Shown piece after piece: positions 42,671-51,461 of a stretch of 64,000 nucleotides of DNA. The position numbers and the translations under genes were made by a program. The DNA comes from Streptomyces cupreus (lineage in GTDB: Bacteria > Actinomycetota > Actinomycetes > Streptomycetales > Streptomycetaceae), in contig NZ_JACMSF010000011.1 of assembly GCF_014257025.1 (NCBI RefSeq), forward strand, positions 112,397-176,396, written 5' to 3'. Position 1 is the stretch's first letter. The number at the start of each line of letters is the position of its first letter. Below the pieces are notes generated by a model. It was not told the DNA's origin, searched no databases, and was given only the letters and a program-made list of their open reading frames with translations.

Positions 42671-42911
42671 GGTGGTGAAATCTCGCTTCCGATGTGAAGT
42701 TGCAGTGGCCGAAAGGTGGTGGGTCGACCGGGCCCGACGGCCGACCCTAATTCCGAGGTGAGGGTGCGGGCTCAGCGGGGCCTTCCCCGGTGCGGCTGAC
42801 ACTCGGGACGAGCCTACGCGCGTGTGTCCCGTTCGCTCATTCCTACGGGCGTTCACCTGTCGGTGGCGTCACGGCCACTTCCCGCGAGGTGCCCGGAGTG
42901 GGAGATCATCC

Positions 42912-43730
42912 ATGGGGTACGTTGCCGCACGCCTTGGAGCCCGCCCGGTGAGACGCCTTTACGCTCTGGCCGCCCTGTTCACCCTGCTGCTCGCGGGCTG
43001 CACGACCGCCTCCGACGGCAAGTCACCGGGCCCCCGCTGGCAGCCTCGCCCCCGCACGGACTGGCAGTGGCAGCTGAGCGGCCGCCTGGACACGTCCGTG
43101 GACGTGCCGGTCTACGACATCGACGGCTTCGACCACTCGGAGAGGACGGTCGAGGGCCTGCACGGGGACGGCCGCAAGGTGATCTGCTATCTCTCCACCG
43201 GCGCCTGGGAGGACTTCCGCCCGGACGCGGACGAGTTCCCGGACGACGTGCTGGGGCGGGGGAACGGCTGGGAGGGCGAGCGCTGGCTGGACATCCGCCG
43301 CACGGACGTACTGGAGCCGCTCATGGCCGCCCGTCTCGACATGTGCCGCGACAAGGGCTTCGACGCGGTCGAGCCGGACAACATGGACGGCTACCGCAAC
43401 CGCACCGGCTTCCCGCTCACCGCCCGCGACCAGCTCCGCTACAACCGCCTGATCGCGAAACTGGCCCATGACCGTGGTCTTGCCGTCGGCCTCAAGAACG
43501 ACCTGGAGCAGATCCCGGAACTGGTCGGCGACTTCGACTTCGCGGTGAACGAACAGTGCGCGCAGTACGGGGAGTGCGGCGCGCTGAAGCCGTTCATCGA
43601 CGCGGACAAGGCGGTCTTCCACGTCGAGTACGAACTGCCGACGAGCCGCTTCTGCCCGCAGTCCCGTCGCCTGGGACTGAGCTCGCTGCTGAAGAAGTAC
43701 GAGCTGGGGGCCTGGCGCGAGGCCTGTTAG
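42912..43730 (+). CDS. GH114-like lipoprotein (endo-alpha-1,4-polygalactosaminidase family)
   Basis: Secreted lipoprotein of 272 residues with a long leader and lipobox LLAGC near residue 30, then a TIM-barrel domain of the GH114/Spherulin-4-like type: VDVPVYDIDGF, KVICYLSTGAWEDFRPD, GFDAVEPDNMDGY (acidic pair), LAVGLKNDLEQIP and FAVNEQCAQYGEC. GH114 enzymes cut galactosaminogalactan; the substrate here is unproven. ATG 42912 has GGAG upstream. Its stop overlaps that of the convergent cobS by 4 bases. Confidence 0.85.
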   Translation: MGYVAARLGARPVRRLYALAALFTLLLAGCTTASDGKSPGPRWQPRPRTDWQWQLSGRLDTSVDVPVYDIDGFDHSERTVEGLHGDGRKVICYLSTGAWEDFRPDADEFPDDVLGRGNGWEGERWLDIRRTDVLEPLMAARLDMCRDKGFDAVEPDNMDGYRNRTGFPLTARDQLRYNRLIAKLAHDRGLAVGLKNDLEQIPELVGDFDFAVNEQCAQYGECGALKPFIDADKAVFHVEYELPTSRFCPQSRRLGLSSLLKKYELGAWREAC

Positions 43731-44512
43731 AGACCGAGCGTCAGCACGACGAGGGCGGTCGTGGCGGCGGTCTCCGCGACCCCGCCGAAGACATCGCCGG
43801 TGACTCCGCCGAAGCGGCTGACGCAGCGGCGCAGGAGGAGTTCGGCGAGGGCGAGGGCGGCGAGGACGGCGAGGGCGGTGCGTATGACGTCGTCGGCGCC
43901 GAAGAGCGCCCCGGCGGCGCCCGCGCCCAGGGCGACGGCGACGGTCACGGCCACCGCCGACCGCACCGGCACGACTCCGGCGACGGCCGCGCCGAGCCCC
44001 TCCGGCCGGGCGGCGGGCACTCCGGCGCGGGCGGCGAGGGTGAGCGCCAGCCGGGCGGCGACGGCCGAGACCAGGGCGGCGAGGGCACCGCGGGCCCAGG
44101 AGTCGTCGTAGAGCCGCGCGAGGGCGGCGACCTGGGCGAGCAGCACGAAGAGGAGGGTGATGACGCCGAAGGGTCCGATGTCCGACTGCTTCATGATCCG
44201 CAGCGCGTCCTCGGCCGGCTTACCGCTGCCGAGCCCGTCGGCGGTGTCGGCGAGCCCGTCGAGATGCAGCCCACGGGTGAGCAGAGCGGGCACGGCGGCA
44301 GAGGCGACGGCGGCGAGCAGCACCCCGGCCCCCAGGAAGAGCAACACAAGCCCGAGGGCCCCGGCGAACCCCCCGACGACCACCCCGACCAGTGGAGCAC
44401 CGAGCATGCCCCCACGTGCGGCATCCCGATCCCACCGCTCGACCCTGACCGGAAGAACGGTGAGGGTGCCGAAGGAGAAACGGAGACCGTGCAGGCCGGG
44501 AGCTCGGGACAT
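43727..44512 (-). CDS. cobS: Adenosylcobinamide-GDP ribazoletransferase
   Basis: Membrane protein of 261 residues with about seven hydrophobic segments, the cobalamin synthase that joins adenosylcobinamide-GDP and alpha-ribazole. The signature LHLDGLADTADGLGSGKPAE (with the acidic LDGLADTxDGL motif) is intact, as is GGVTGDVFGGVAE at the end. cobT and cobU lie nearby, each separated by a gene on the opposite strand, so the cobalamin genes are clustered but not one operon. Confidence 0.95.
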   Translation of the reverse strand: MSRAPGLHGLRFSFGTLTVLPVRVERWDRDAARGGMLGAPLVGVVVGGFAGALGLVLLFLGAGVLLAAVASAAVPALLTRGLHLDGLADTADGLGSGKPAEDALRIMKQSDIGPFGVITLLFVLLAQVAALARLYDDSWARGALAALVSAVAARLALTLAARAGVPAARPEGLGAAVAGVVPVRSAVAVTVAVALGAGAAGALFGADDVIRTALAVLAALALAELLLRRCVSRFGGVTGDVFGGVAETAATTALVVLTLGL

Positions 44513-44605
44513 CCGGGAAGGCTAGCCGACGGGCGACCGAGCGAAACCACCCCCACGGCCCAACCCCGGCCGCAGCCTCACTCCATCCCGGGCAGACTCG
44601 CCACC

Positions 44606-45364
44606 ATGGGGCACTGGCTACACCGCAACATCATCGAACCGGGCAAGCTGCCCCTCCTGCTCGCCCTCACGGCCTTCGTCCTCACCTTCGTCATCACCCG
44701 GGTCGTCACCCGCCTCATCCGCGCGGGCAAGGGCCCCTTCGGCAACGTCCAGGCCGGCGGAGTGCACATCCACCACGTCGTCCCCGGCGTGGTCCTCACC
44801 GTCCTCGGCGGCTTCGGCGCGGTGGCGAGCAGCCGGTACGGCTTCGGCGCGGCCGTGTTCGCCGTGGTCTTCGGTATCGGGGCAGGACTGGTCCTCGACG
44901 AGTTCGCGCTGATCCTGCACCTGGCCGACGTCTACTGGACCGAGGCGGGCCGCCAGAGCGTCGAGGCCGTCGTCCTCACCGCGGCCCTGGTCGGCCTGGT
45001 CCTCTCCGGCTTCTCCCCGTTCGGCGTCAACGACCTGGGCGAGGACGAGCTGCAGGACCGCGGCTCGGTCATCTGGACGGTCGCGACGAACTTCGTCTTC
45101 TCCCTGGTGGCCCTCTACAAGGGCAAGGTCCGGCTGGCCGTCTTCGGTGTGATCGTCCCCGTCCTGGCCCTGGTCGGCGCCATCCGCCTGGCCCGCCCGG
45201 ACTCCCCCTGGTCCCGACGTTTCTACGGCCGCCGCCCGCGCGCCCGCGCGAAATCCGTGCTGCGCGCCTTCCGCCACGACAAACGCTGGGCGGGCCTCAG
45301 CCGCAAACTTCAGGACTGGATCGGCGGCAAGCCGGACCCGGACCGCTTCCTGGACCCCCGCTGA
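44606..45364 (+). CDS. Multi-pass membrane protein
   Basis: Protein of 252 residues with six or so hydrophobic segments (KLPLLLALTAFVLTFVITRV; VVPGVVLTVLGGFGAVAS; AVFAVVFGIGAGLVLDEFAL; VEAVVLTAALVGLVLSGFSP; VIWTVATNFVFSLVALYKGK; LAVFGVIVPVLALVGAIRL) and a basic C-terminal tail. The conserved-looking GGVHIHHVVPG and LVLDEFALILHLADVYW hold His and acidic residues within the membrane, as in several uncharacterised actinobacterial families. Function unknown. It lies between cobS and cobT but on the other strand. Confidence 0.82.
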   Translation: MGHWLHRNIIEPGKLPLLLALTAFVLTFVITRVVTRLIRAGKGPFGNVQAGGVHIHHVVPGVVLTVLGGFGAVASSRYGFGAAVFAVVFGIGAGLVLDEFALILHLADVYWTEAGRQSVEAVVLTAALVGLVLSGFSPFGVNDLGEDELQDRGSVIWTVATNFVFSLVALYKGKVRLAVFGVIVPVLALVGAIRLARPDSPWSRRFYGRRPRARAKSVLRAFRHDKRWAGLSRKLQDWIGGKPDPDRFLDPR

Positions 45365-45427
45365 CGCGGTTCGGCCACCGCCACCCCCGCCGCACAAGCG
45401 GCCCTCGTACGGCGCTGCCCGACCCGC

Positions 45428-46519
45428 CTACTCCTCCGACGAGTCCGAGTCGTCCTCAGGCTTCTCCTCGGCCTCCGCAATCTCCGGCAGCTCCGCCGCC
45501 AGCGCCGCCGCGGCCTGCACCATCGGCAGGGCCAGCAGGGCGCCCGCGCCCTCGCCGACCTTCACGCCCTGGGTCAGCAGGGGCTCCAGGGCCATCCGGT
45601 CCAGAGCCTTCGCCTGCCCCGGCTCCCCACTGTCGCGGGCCGCCAGCCACCAGTCCGGCGCCCGGAACGCGACCCGCTGCCCCACCAGCGCACACGCGGC
45701 CACCACGACCCCGTCCAGGATCACCGGCATCTTCCGCACCGCGCTCTGGAGCAGGAAGCCCGTGATCGCGGCGAGGTCGGCGCCGCCCACCGTCGCCAAC
45801 AACTGCAACTGGTCCCCGAGCACCGGCCGAGCCCGGCGCAGCGCGTCCCGGATCGCCGCGCACTTGCGCATCCAGGCCAGGTCGTCGATGGCGAGCCCAC
45901 CACGTCCGGTCACCACGGACGCGTCCGTCCCGCACAGCGCGGCGACCAGCACACCCGCCGCCGTCGTACCGCCCACGCTCACATCACCGAGCACGACCAG
46001 ATCGGTACCGGAGTCGGCCTCCTCGTCGGCGATCTCGACCCCGACCCGGAACGCGGCCTCCGCCTCCTCCAGCGTCAACGCGTCCTCGATGTCGATCCGG
46101 CCGCTGCCGCGCCGCACCCGGTGCCGTACGACGTCCTCGGGCAGCGTCTCGGGGTCGCACTCAAGACCCATGTCCACGATCCGCACCGGAACACCCAGGC
46201 GCCGCGCGAGCACGGACACGGGCCGGCCGCCCTCCAGGACGTCCCGCACCAACTGCCCCCCGCTGCCCGCCGGTCGCGCCGAGACACCCAGCTCGGCGAT
46301 CCCGTGGTCACCGGCGAACAGCACCACCCGAGGCCGTTCGACCGGCCGCACCGGCACCGCGCCCTGCGCCGCCGCCAGCCACTCACCCAGGTCGTCGAGG
46401 CGGCCCAGCGACCCGGGCGGCACGATCTGACGCTCCCGGCGCGCCTCCGCGTCGCGGCGCACCCCGCCGTCGGGGCGCTCGATCAGATCGGTGAAGTCGT
46501 CGAGATTAAGCGAGCTCAT
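45428..46519 (-). CDS. cobT: Nicotinate-nucleotide-dimethylbenzimidazole phosphoribosyltransferase
   Basis: CobT of 363 residues makes alpha-ribazole phosphate for the lower ligand of cobalamin. Visible motifs are PPGSLGRLDDL, VVLFAGDHGIAELGVS, VVLGDVSVGGTTAAGVLVAA, GGADLAAITGFLLQSA and GVKVGEGAGALLALPM with the catalytic Glu. A short acidic tail (EEKPEDDSDSSEE) is added. ATG 46519 starts SSLNLDDFTDLIERPDGG. Confidence 0.95.
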   Translation of the reverse strand: MSSLNLDDFTDLIERPDGGVRRDAEARRERQIVPPGSLGRLDDLGEWLAAAQGAVPVRPVERPRVVLFAGDHGIAELGVSARPAGSGGQLVRDVLEGGRPVSVLARRLGVPVRIVDMGLECDPETLPEDVVRHRVRRGSGRIDIEDALTLEEAEAAFRVGVEIADEEADSGTDLVVLGDVSVGGTTAAGVLVAALCGTDASVVTGRGGLAIDDLAWMRKCAAIRDALRRARPVLGDQLQLLATVGGADLAAITGFLLQSAVRKMPVILDGVVVAACALVGQRVAFRAPDWWLAARDSGEPGQAKALDRMALEPLLTQGVKVGEGAGALLALPMVQAAAALAAELPEIAEAEEKPEDDSDSSEE

Positions 46520-46651
46520 TCGCCGAACAGTACCGGCAGCGGGCGAACGGAACGCCGCCACATCGCCCCCACGTCGTTGCACCCAAGATCGCGATCCCAT
46601 ACGTTCCGTTTGCAGCGGAATGTCGTATGCCTCTCGCGCCCGGAGCCGCCC

Positions 46652-47350
46652 ATGTCCGAACCGCGTCGTGACCACTGCCCCTGGTGCGGCTCGAACCGCC
46701 TGCGCACCCGCCTCACCGGCGACGGGTTCGCCCTCGACGAGTGCCACGACTGCGCGCACGTCTTCCAGAACCCCTGTCGCGCCCCGGGCACCGGGGACCC
46801 GTACGGCCACCGGCGCCTTGTCGCCACCGCCCGCGCGATGCTGCCCTTCCCGGAACCGGAGAGCTGGCTGGACATCGGCACCGGCGACGCGGCGTTCCCG
46901 GCGGCGGCGAAGGAGATCTTCCCGTACACGTCCTTCGACGGTGTGGACCCCACGGCCCGCGTGGAACGGGCCCGAGCGGCGGGCCACGTGGAGGAGGCCT
47001 ACGCGGGCGACCTGATGAACCCCCACCTCATGGCACACCTGCGCGCCCGCTACGACGTGGTCAGCGTCCTGCACCACCTGCCGTACACCCCGAACCCCCG
47101 CGAACAACTCCGCGCCGCCCTCACGGCACTGCGCCCCGGCGGCCACCTCCTGCTCGAACTCCCCGACCCCCAAAGCCCGTTCGCAAAGCTCCTGGGCCGC
47201 TGGTGGCACCCCCGCAGCCGCCCCCGCCACCTCATGCCCCAGGACAACATCCGCACAGAACTGGACGCCGGCTCCTGCACGATCGTCACCACCGCCCCGG
47301 CCCGCTACTGCACGGCGTACCGAATCATCGCCCGCAAACAGCCCGGGTAG
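46652..47350 (+). CDS. Class I SAM-dependent methyltransferase with zinc-ribbon N-terminus
   Basis: Protein of 232 residues. N-terminal zinc-ribbon-like motif CPWCG ... ECHDC (four Cys, about residues 9-34), then a Rossmann methyltransferase core: SWLDIGTGDAAFPAAA (SAM-binding motif I), FDGVDPT (motif II), YDVVSVLHHLPYTPN and LRPGGHLLLELPDP. Such proteins methylate sugars or small metabolites in many actinobacterial clusters; the substrate here is unknown. It ends 4 bases from the stop of the convergent cobU gene. Confidence 0.85.
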   Translation: MSEPRRDHCPWCGSNRLRTRLTGDGFALDECHDCAHVFQNPCRAPGTGDPYGHRRLVATARAMLPFPEPESWLDIGTGDAAFPAAAKEIFPYTSFDGVDPTARVERARAAGHVEEAYAGDLMNPHLMAHLRARYDVVSVLHHLPYTPNPREQLRAALTALRPGGHLLLELPDPQSPFAKLLGRWWHPRSRPRHLMPQDNIRTELDAGSCTIVTTAPARYCTAYRIIARKQPG

Positions 47351-47354
47351 CCCG

Positions 47355-48557
47355 TCACCCCCGCAACGTCACCGCCTGCCCCGCCACCACCAGCAGCACG
47401 TGCTCGCACTCGCCCGCGAACACCGCGTTCAGCCGCCCCAGTTCGTCCCGGTAGCGCCGCCCCGACGCCGTCGCCGGAACGATCCCGGACCCCACCTCGT
47501 TCGAGACGGCCACCACGGTCCGCCGAGTGGCCCGCACCGCCTCCGTCAACTCCCGCACCCGTTCCCGCAGCGCCCGCTCCCCGCCGTCCGCCCACACCGC
47601 GTCGTCCCACGCCCCGACGGAGTCCATCGCGTCCGTCAGCCACAGCGACAGACAGTCGATCAGCAACGGCGACCCCTCCTCCGCCAGCAACGGAACCAGG
47701 TCGCATGTCTCCGTCGTACGCCAGGACCCCGGCCGCCGCTCCCGATGCGCCGCCACCCGAGCCGCCCACTCGGTGTCCCCACCGCGCAGCCCGCCGGTCG
47801 CGACGTACAGCACGTCCGGGAACGCCTCCAACCGCCTTTCCGCCTCCACCGACTTCCCGGACCGCGCCCCGCCCAGCACCAACGTCCGCCGCGGCACGTC
47901 CGGCACCTCCTCGTACGCCCCCACCACCAACGTCGTCCCGTCCGGCACGGCCCGCGCCCCCAGGGAGGCCAGCCGCCGCCGCACCTCGGCCCCCTGCGGC
48001 ACGCCATGGTCCAGATGTACGGCGATGACATCCGTCGTCGGCCGGATCGCCCCCACCGCCCGCAACCGGGCCAGCGCGTCCGGCCGCCCCAAGACATCGG
48101 CGACGACCATGTCGTACGCCCCGATGTCCCCGTCCTCGATCCCGGCCGGCGCGCTCCCGGGCGGCAGATACAGCAGCCGCTGCCCATCGGGCCCGATCAC
48201 CGTGTACCCCGTACCCCCCGCGTCCATCGCCATGGCCCGCACCCGATGCCCCGTCAACAACGCCAACTCCCGCCCGTCCGGCACCCGCCCGGGCGCCGGC
48301 AACCCGGCCGGCACCTCCACGGCGGGCCCGTCATGCGGATGGGACAGCAGCACCTGCCGCACACCGCCCAGCGAACGCCCCGCCCGAGCCGCGGCGAACG
48401 CCGCCCCGGGCGTCAGATCCAGCAACAACGCCCCGTCCACGAGCAACGCGGTAGCGGCCCGCGCGTCCACCCCGAGCGCGGTGGCGCAGACCGCGCAGGG
48501 ACATTCGGGCCGGGGGAGGCCGGCGGGGGCTCCGGTGCCGAGCAGTGTCAGTTCCAC
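47355..48557 (-). CDS. cobU: MBL-fold-like domain fused to adenosylcobinamide kinase/guanylyltransferase
   Basis: Two domains in 400 residues. The C-terminal ~175 residues are CobU: P-loop VLGGARSGKSVEAE (229-236), DVLYVATGGLRG and LLIDCLSLWL, the enzyme that phosphorylates adenosylcobinamide and adds GMP. The N-terminal ~220 residues (MELTLLGTGAPAGLP, CPCAVCATA, LLDLTPG, VLLSHPHDGP at 70-78, VIAVHLDHG) resemble a PhnP/beta-lactamase-fold hydrolase but the metal motif HxHxDH is reduced to HPHDG and a late HLDHG remains. GTG 48557 is the start. It may hydrolyse a phosphodiester or may be structural only. Confidence 0.9.
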   Translation of the reverse strand: MELTLLGTGAPAGLPRPECPCAVCATALGVDARAATALLVDGALLLDLTPGAAFAAARAGRSLGGVRQVLLSHPHDGPAVEVPAGLPAPGRVPDGRELALLTGHRVRAMAMDAGGTGYTVIGPDGQRLLYLPPGSAPAGIEDGDIGAYDMVVADVLGRPDALARLRAVGAIRPTTDVIAVHLDHGVPQGAEVRRRLASLGARAVPDGTTLVVGAYEEVPDVPRRTLVLGGARSGKSVEAERRLEAFPDVLYVATGGLRGGDTEWAARVAAHRERRPGSWRTTETCDLVPLLAEEGSPLLIDCLSLWLTDAMDSVGAWDDAVWADGGERALRERVRELTEAVRATRRTVVAVSNEVGSGIVPATASGRRYRDELGRLNAVFAGECEHVLLVVAGQAVTLRG

Positions 48558-48638
48558 AACTTGATTTTCACCGGTCACGGGAAGAGATGCGCTGCCAGTA
48601 GGCTGACCTGCACTCGTGCTCACACCAAGGAGGCCTGC

Positions 48639-48851
48639 ATGGCAACGTGGACGTGGCGGTTTGAGAAGGCCGACGGAACGGAGGCCGCCCCCGCGGTGGA
48701 GCCCGAGGAGTTCACCACGCAGGGAGACGCCGAGTCCTGGATCGGCGAGGTCTGGAAGGACCTCCTCGCGGGCGGAGTGGACCAGGTACGCCTGTTCGAG
48801 GACGCCACGGAGATCTACGGCCCGATGAGTCTGCACGCCGAGGAGGCGTAG
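48639..48851 (+). CDS. Small conserved protein
   Basis: Acidic protein of 70 residues (MATWTWRFEKADGTE, EEFTTQGDAESWIGEVWKDL, GGVDQVRLFEDATEIYG), reading as one compact alpha-beta domain. It is common across Streptomyces as far as I recall and has no assigned function. AAGGAGG stands 5 bases before the ATG, an unusually strong ribosome site. It is divergent from cobU with an 81-base gap. Confidence 0.8.
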   Translation: MATWTWRFEKADGTEAAPAVEPEEFTTQGDAESWIGEVWKDLLAGGVDQVRLFEDATEIYGPMSLHAEEA

Positions 48852-48943
48852 GGAAGCGGGGGTGGGGGTGGCCGTAGAGCCGGACGACGGGACAGGCCGC
48901 CCCCTTCTCCATGTTCGGCCTTTGGTGAACGCCCGAACGGGGC

Positions 48944-49732
48944 TCAGCCCCGCACCCCGCACAGATGCAGCAGCGCCGCGATACCGCGGTACGGATCCGT
49001 CCGGCCCGCCCGCTCCTCGGCCGCCAGCAGTGTCGCCACGTCCGCCGGGATCTCCGCGTCGTCCGCCGCGGTGTCCGTGAAGACCCGTACGCCGTACCAG
49101 GAGTGCAGCGGGGCGCCGATACCGGCGAGCGTCGCGGTGAGGGTGGAGAGGCGGTCGGCCCGGACGTCCAGGCCAAGGCGGTTGCGGTAGGCCGTGGTGT
49201 CGAACGCGGCCAGGGCGGCGGACCAGTCGCCGGACAGGCCCGGGCGCATCGCCAGCGCGTCGCCGTTGCGGACCAGCAGCGACAGCAGCCCGCCGGGGGC
49301 GAGCATCCGGGCCATACCCGCCAGCAGCGGGTCGGGCTCCTCGACGTACATGAGCACGCCGTGGCAGAGCACCACGTCGAAGCTGCCCGGCAGGAAGTGC
49401 ACACCGGTGTCCCGGCCGTCGCCCTCGATGATCCGCATCCGCTCGCGGATCCCGTCCGGCTCGCACGCCAGCGCCTGCCGCGCCGCGGCGATCATCCGCG
49501 CGTCCTGCTCCAGGCCGGTCACCTGATGCCCGGCCCGCGCCAGACGCAGCGCCTGGGTGCCCTGGCCCATACCGACGTCGAGGATCCTCAGGCGCTGCCC
49601 GACCGGGTAGCGCCCGGCTATCTGCTCGTCGAGCTGCCGGGCCACCAGCTCCTGCCGTACGACGTCCCGCAGTCCGCCCAGCTTGCTCAGCCAGGCATCC
49701 GCCGCGCCCCCGGAGAACGGCGTGGTGCTCAG
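48944..49732 (-). CDS. SAM-dependent methyltransferase, probable CTG start
   Basis: Class I methyltransferase of 262 residues: RILDVGMGQGTQALRLARAG (SAM motif I), VTGLEQDARM, IEGDGRD, FDVVLCHGVLMYVEEPDPLL and LAPGGLLSLLVRNGD, similar to SmtA/CmoM and UbiG-like proteins. It overlaps the upstream DUF3043 gene: the stop TGA is part of CTGA, and CTG 49732 (reading LSTTPFSGGAADAWL) with GGAGCGG upstream is the best start. No ATG, GTG or TTG gives the full domain. Substrate unknown. Confidence 0.85.
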   Translation of the reverse strand: MSTTPFSGGAADAWLSKLGGLRDVVRQELVARQLDEQIAGRYPVGQRLRILDVGMGQGTQALRLARAGHQVTGLEQDARMIAAARQALACEPDGIRERMRIIEGDGRDTGVHFLPGSFDVVLCHGVLMYVEEPDPLLAGMARMLAPGGLLSLLVRNGDALAMRPGLSGDWSAALAAFDTTAYRNRLGLDVRADRLSTLTATLAGIGAPLHSWYGVRVFTDTAADDAEIPADVATLLAAEERAGRTDPYRGIAALLHLCGVRG

Positions 49733-50328
49733 GGCCGCTCCCCGCGCTTGACCTGCGGCTTCGGCAGCCGGAGCCGGCGCATCTGGAGGGAACGCATCAG
49801 AGCGTAGGCGACGGCGCCGCGCTTGTTCTCGTCCGGGTAGCGCTCGTTCAGCTGCTTCTTCATGCGGTAACCGGTGACGATCGAGTCGAGCACGATCAGC
49901 ACGATCACCACGAGCCACAGCAGCAGCGCGATGCTCTGGAGCGCGCCCACCCGGACCATGCTCAGCACGAGGATGATCACGGCCATCGGGAGGAAGAACT
50001 CCGCGACGTTGAAGCGCGAGTCGATGAAGTCGCGCGCGAAGCGGCGCACCGGGCCCTTGTCACGGGCCGGCAGATACCGCTCGTCGCCGCTCGCCAGCGC
50101 CTCGCGCTGCCGCGACAGCGCCTGTCGGCGCTCCTCACGGGAACGCTTGGCCGCCTCCTTGCGCGTGGTCGGCGTATTGGCGACGCTGCGGCGCTGGGAC
50201 TGGGCCTCACTGCGCTTGGGCGTGGGCCTGCCCTTCGGGGCCTGCGGGTCGCGGGGCTGATTGGAGTCGGTCAGGGGCGCCTTGTCGGCGACCGATGCCT
50301 TCTCATCCTTGGCACGGCTACGGAACAC
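49729..50328 (-). CDS. DUF3043 membrane protein
   Basis: Protein of 199 residues: a long charged N-terminal region (SRAKDEKASVADKAPLTDS, KGRPTPKRSEAQSQRRSV) and two membrane segments near 105-145 (VAEFFLPMAVIILVLSMV, LLLWLVVIVLIVLDS), then a basic tail (YRMKKQLNERYPDENKRGAV). DUF3043 proteins are actinobacterial and uncharacterised. GTG 50328 (VFRSRAKDEK) is the likely start by family length. It is translationally coupled to the methyltransferase. Confidence 0.86.
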   Translation of the reverse strand: MFRSRAKDEKASVADKAPLTDSNQPRDPQAPKGRPTPKRSEAQSQRRSVANTPTTRKEAAKRSREERRQALSRQREALASGDERYLPARDKGPVRRFARDFIDSRFNVAEFFLPMAVIILVLSMVRVGALQSIALLLWLVVIVLIVLDSIVTGYRMKKQLNERYPDENKRGAVAYALMRSLQMRRLRLPKPQVKRGERP

Positions 50329-50608
50329 AAAACCCAAGGGTACGGGGTACCCGCGCATGGACCCCAGTCCGGTGGGGAACGAATCGGCAACACCAGTCGT
50401 CATGTAGGGGACAGAGGGGACGTTGCACGCGTTTCCCGGAACCCCGGGGGGCACCTACTCCCTACGCCGGAGCCGGAGCGTACGCAGTCGTCCTTGGGGA
50501 TGAGCGCATCCGTCCCCGAACAGTGCGGTAATGGATGCAGGGCCCGTACTGTGGGTTCTGTCGCAGGAGCTGGAGCTGGAGTCCGTCAGAAGGGGGCGCG
50601 CGAAGCCC

Positions 50609-51439
50609 ATGAGCGGTGTCATGAAGCGTATGGGGATGATCTTCCGCGCGAAGGCGAACAAGGCCCTTGACCGGGCCGAGGACCCGCGCGAGACCCTCGA
50701 TTACTCGTACCAGAAGCAGCTGGAACTGCTCCAGAAGGTGCGCCGCGGAGTCGCGGACGTGGCCACCAGCCGCAAGCGCCTGGAGCTCCAGCTGAACCAG
50801 CTGCAGTCGCAGTCGTCCAAGCTGGAGGACCAGGGCCGCAAGGCGCTCGCGCTGGGCCGTGAGGACCTGGCCCGCGAGGCGCTCTCCCGCCGCGCCGCCC
50901 TCCAGCAGCAGGTGACCGACCTGGAGACGCAGCACGCCACCCTCCAGGGCGAGGAGGAGAAGCTCACCCTCGCGGCCCAGCGGCTCCAGGCCAAGGTCGA
51001 CGCCTTCCGTACGAAGAAGGAGACCATCAAGGCCACCTACACCGCGGCCCAGGCCCAGACCCGGATCGGCGAGGCCTTCTCCGGCATTTCCGAGGAGATG
51101 GGCGACGTGGGCCTCGCGATCCAGCGTGCCGAGGACAAGACCGCCCAGCTCCAGGCCCGCGCCGGCGCCATCGACGAACTGCTCGCCTCGGGCGCCCTGG
51201 ACGACCAGTCCGGCATGCACAAGGACGACATCCAGGCCGAGCTGGACCGGCTCTCCGGTGGTACGGATGTAGAGCTGGAACTGCAGCGCATGAAGGCGGA
51301 GCTGGCTGGGGGCACCTCCCAGGCTATTGGCACTGGGGGAGGTTCCTCTGGCCAGCAGGCCATCGAGGGCGGCAGCGGCCAGGGGCAGCAGCAGTCCCAG
51401 CAGCAGCCGCAGGACACCCCGCGCTTCGACAAGCAGTAG
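50609..51439 (+). CDS. pspA: Phage-shock protein A homologue
   Basis: PspA/IM30 family protein of 276 residues that coats damaged membrane. It has the amphipathic head (KRMGMIFRAKANKALDRAED), a long coiled coil to about residue 225 (SYQKQLELLQKVRRGVADVA, QRLQAKVDAFRTKKETIKAT) and a Gly/Ser/Gln-rich tail. ATG 50609 is chosen; ATG 50621 is possible. The tail includes a section that looks like an inserted repeat (51305-51348). pspAA follows 22 bases on. The 280 bases upstream show no operator I can name. Confidence 0.95.
   Translation: MSGVMKRMGMIFRAKANKALDRAEDPRETLDYSYQKQLELLQKVRRGVADVATSRKRLELQLNQLQSQSSKLEDQGRKALALGREDLAREALSRRAALQQQVTDLETQHATLQGEEEKLTLAAQRLQAKVDAFRTKKETIKATYTAAQAQTRIGEAFSGISEEMGDVGLAIQRAEDKTAQLQARAGAIDELLASGALDDQSGMHKDDIQAELDRLSGGTDVELELQRMKAELAGGTSQAIGTGGGSSGQQAIEGGSGQGQQQSQQQPQDTPRFDKQ
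51305..51348. repeat. Streptomyces-type GGGGGCACCTCCC hairpin repeat inside pspA
   Basis: GCTGGGGGCACCTCCCAGG followed by CACTGGGGGAGGTTCC makes an imperfect hairpin like those found between Streptomyces genes. Here it is in frame with pspA and encodes AGGTSQAIGTGGGSSG. Confidence 0.5.
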
Positions 51440-51461
51440 GGCCCACGCCTAGGAGGGCGAC

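Noticed and set aside
43727..48557. Cobalamin riboswitch near the cob genes
   Set aside because: Intergenic gaps near cobS, cobT and cobU are short and contain no B12-box-like conserved core; nothing supports one.
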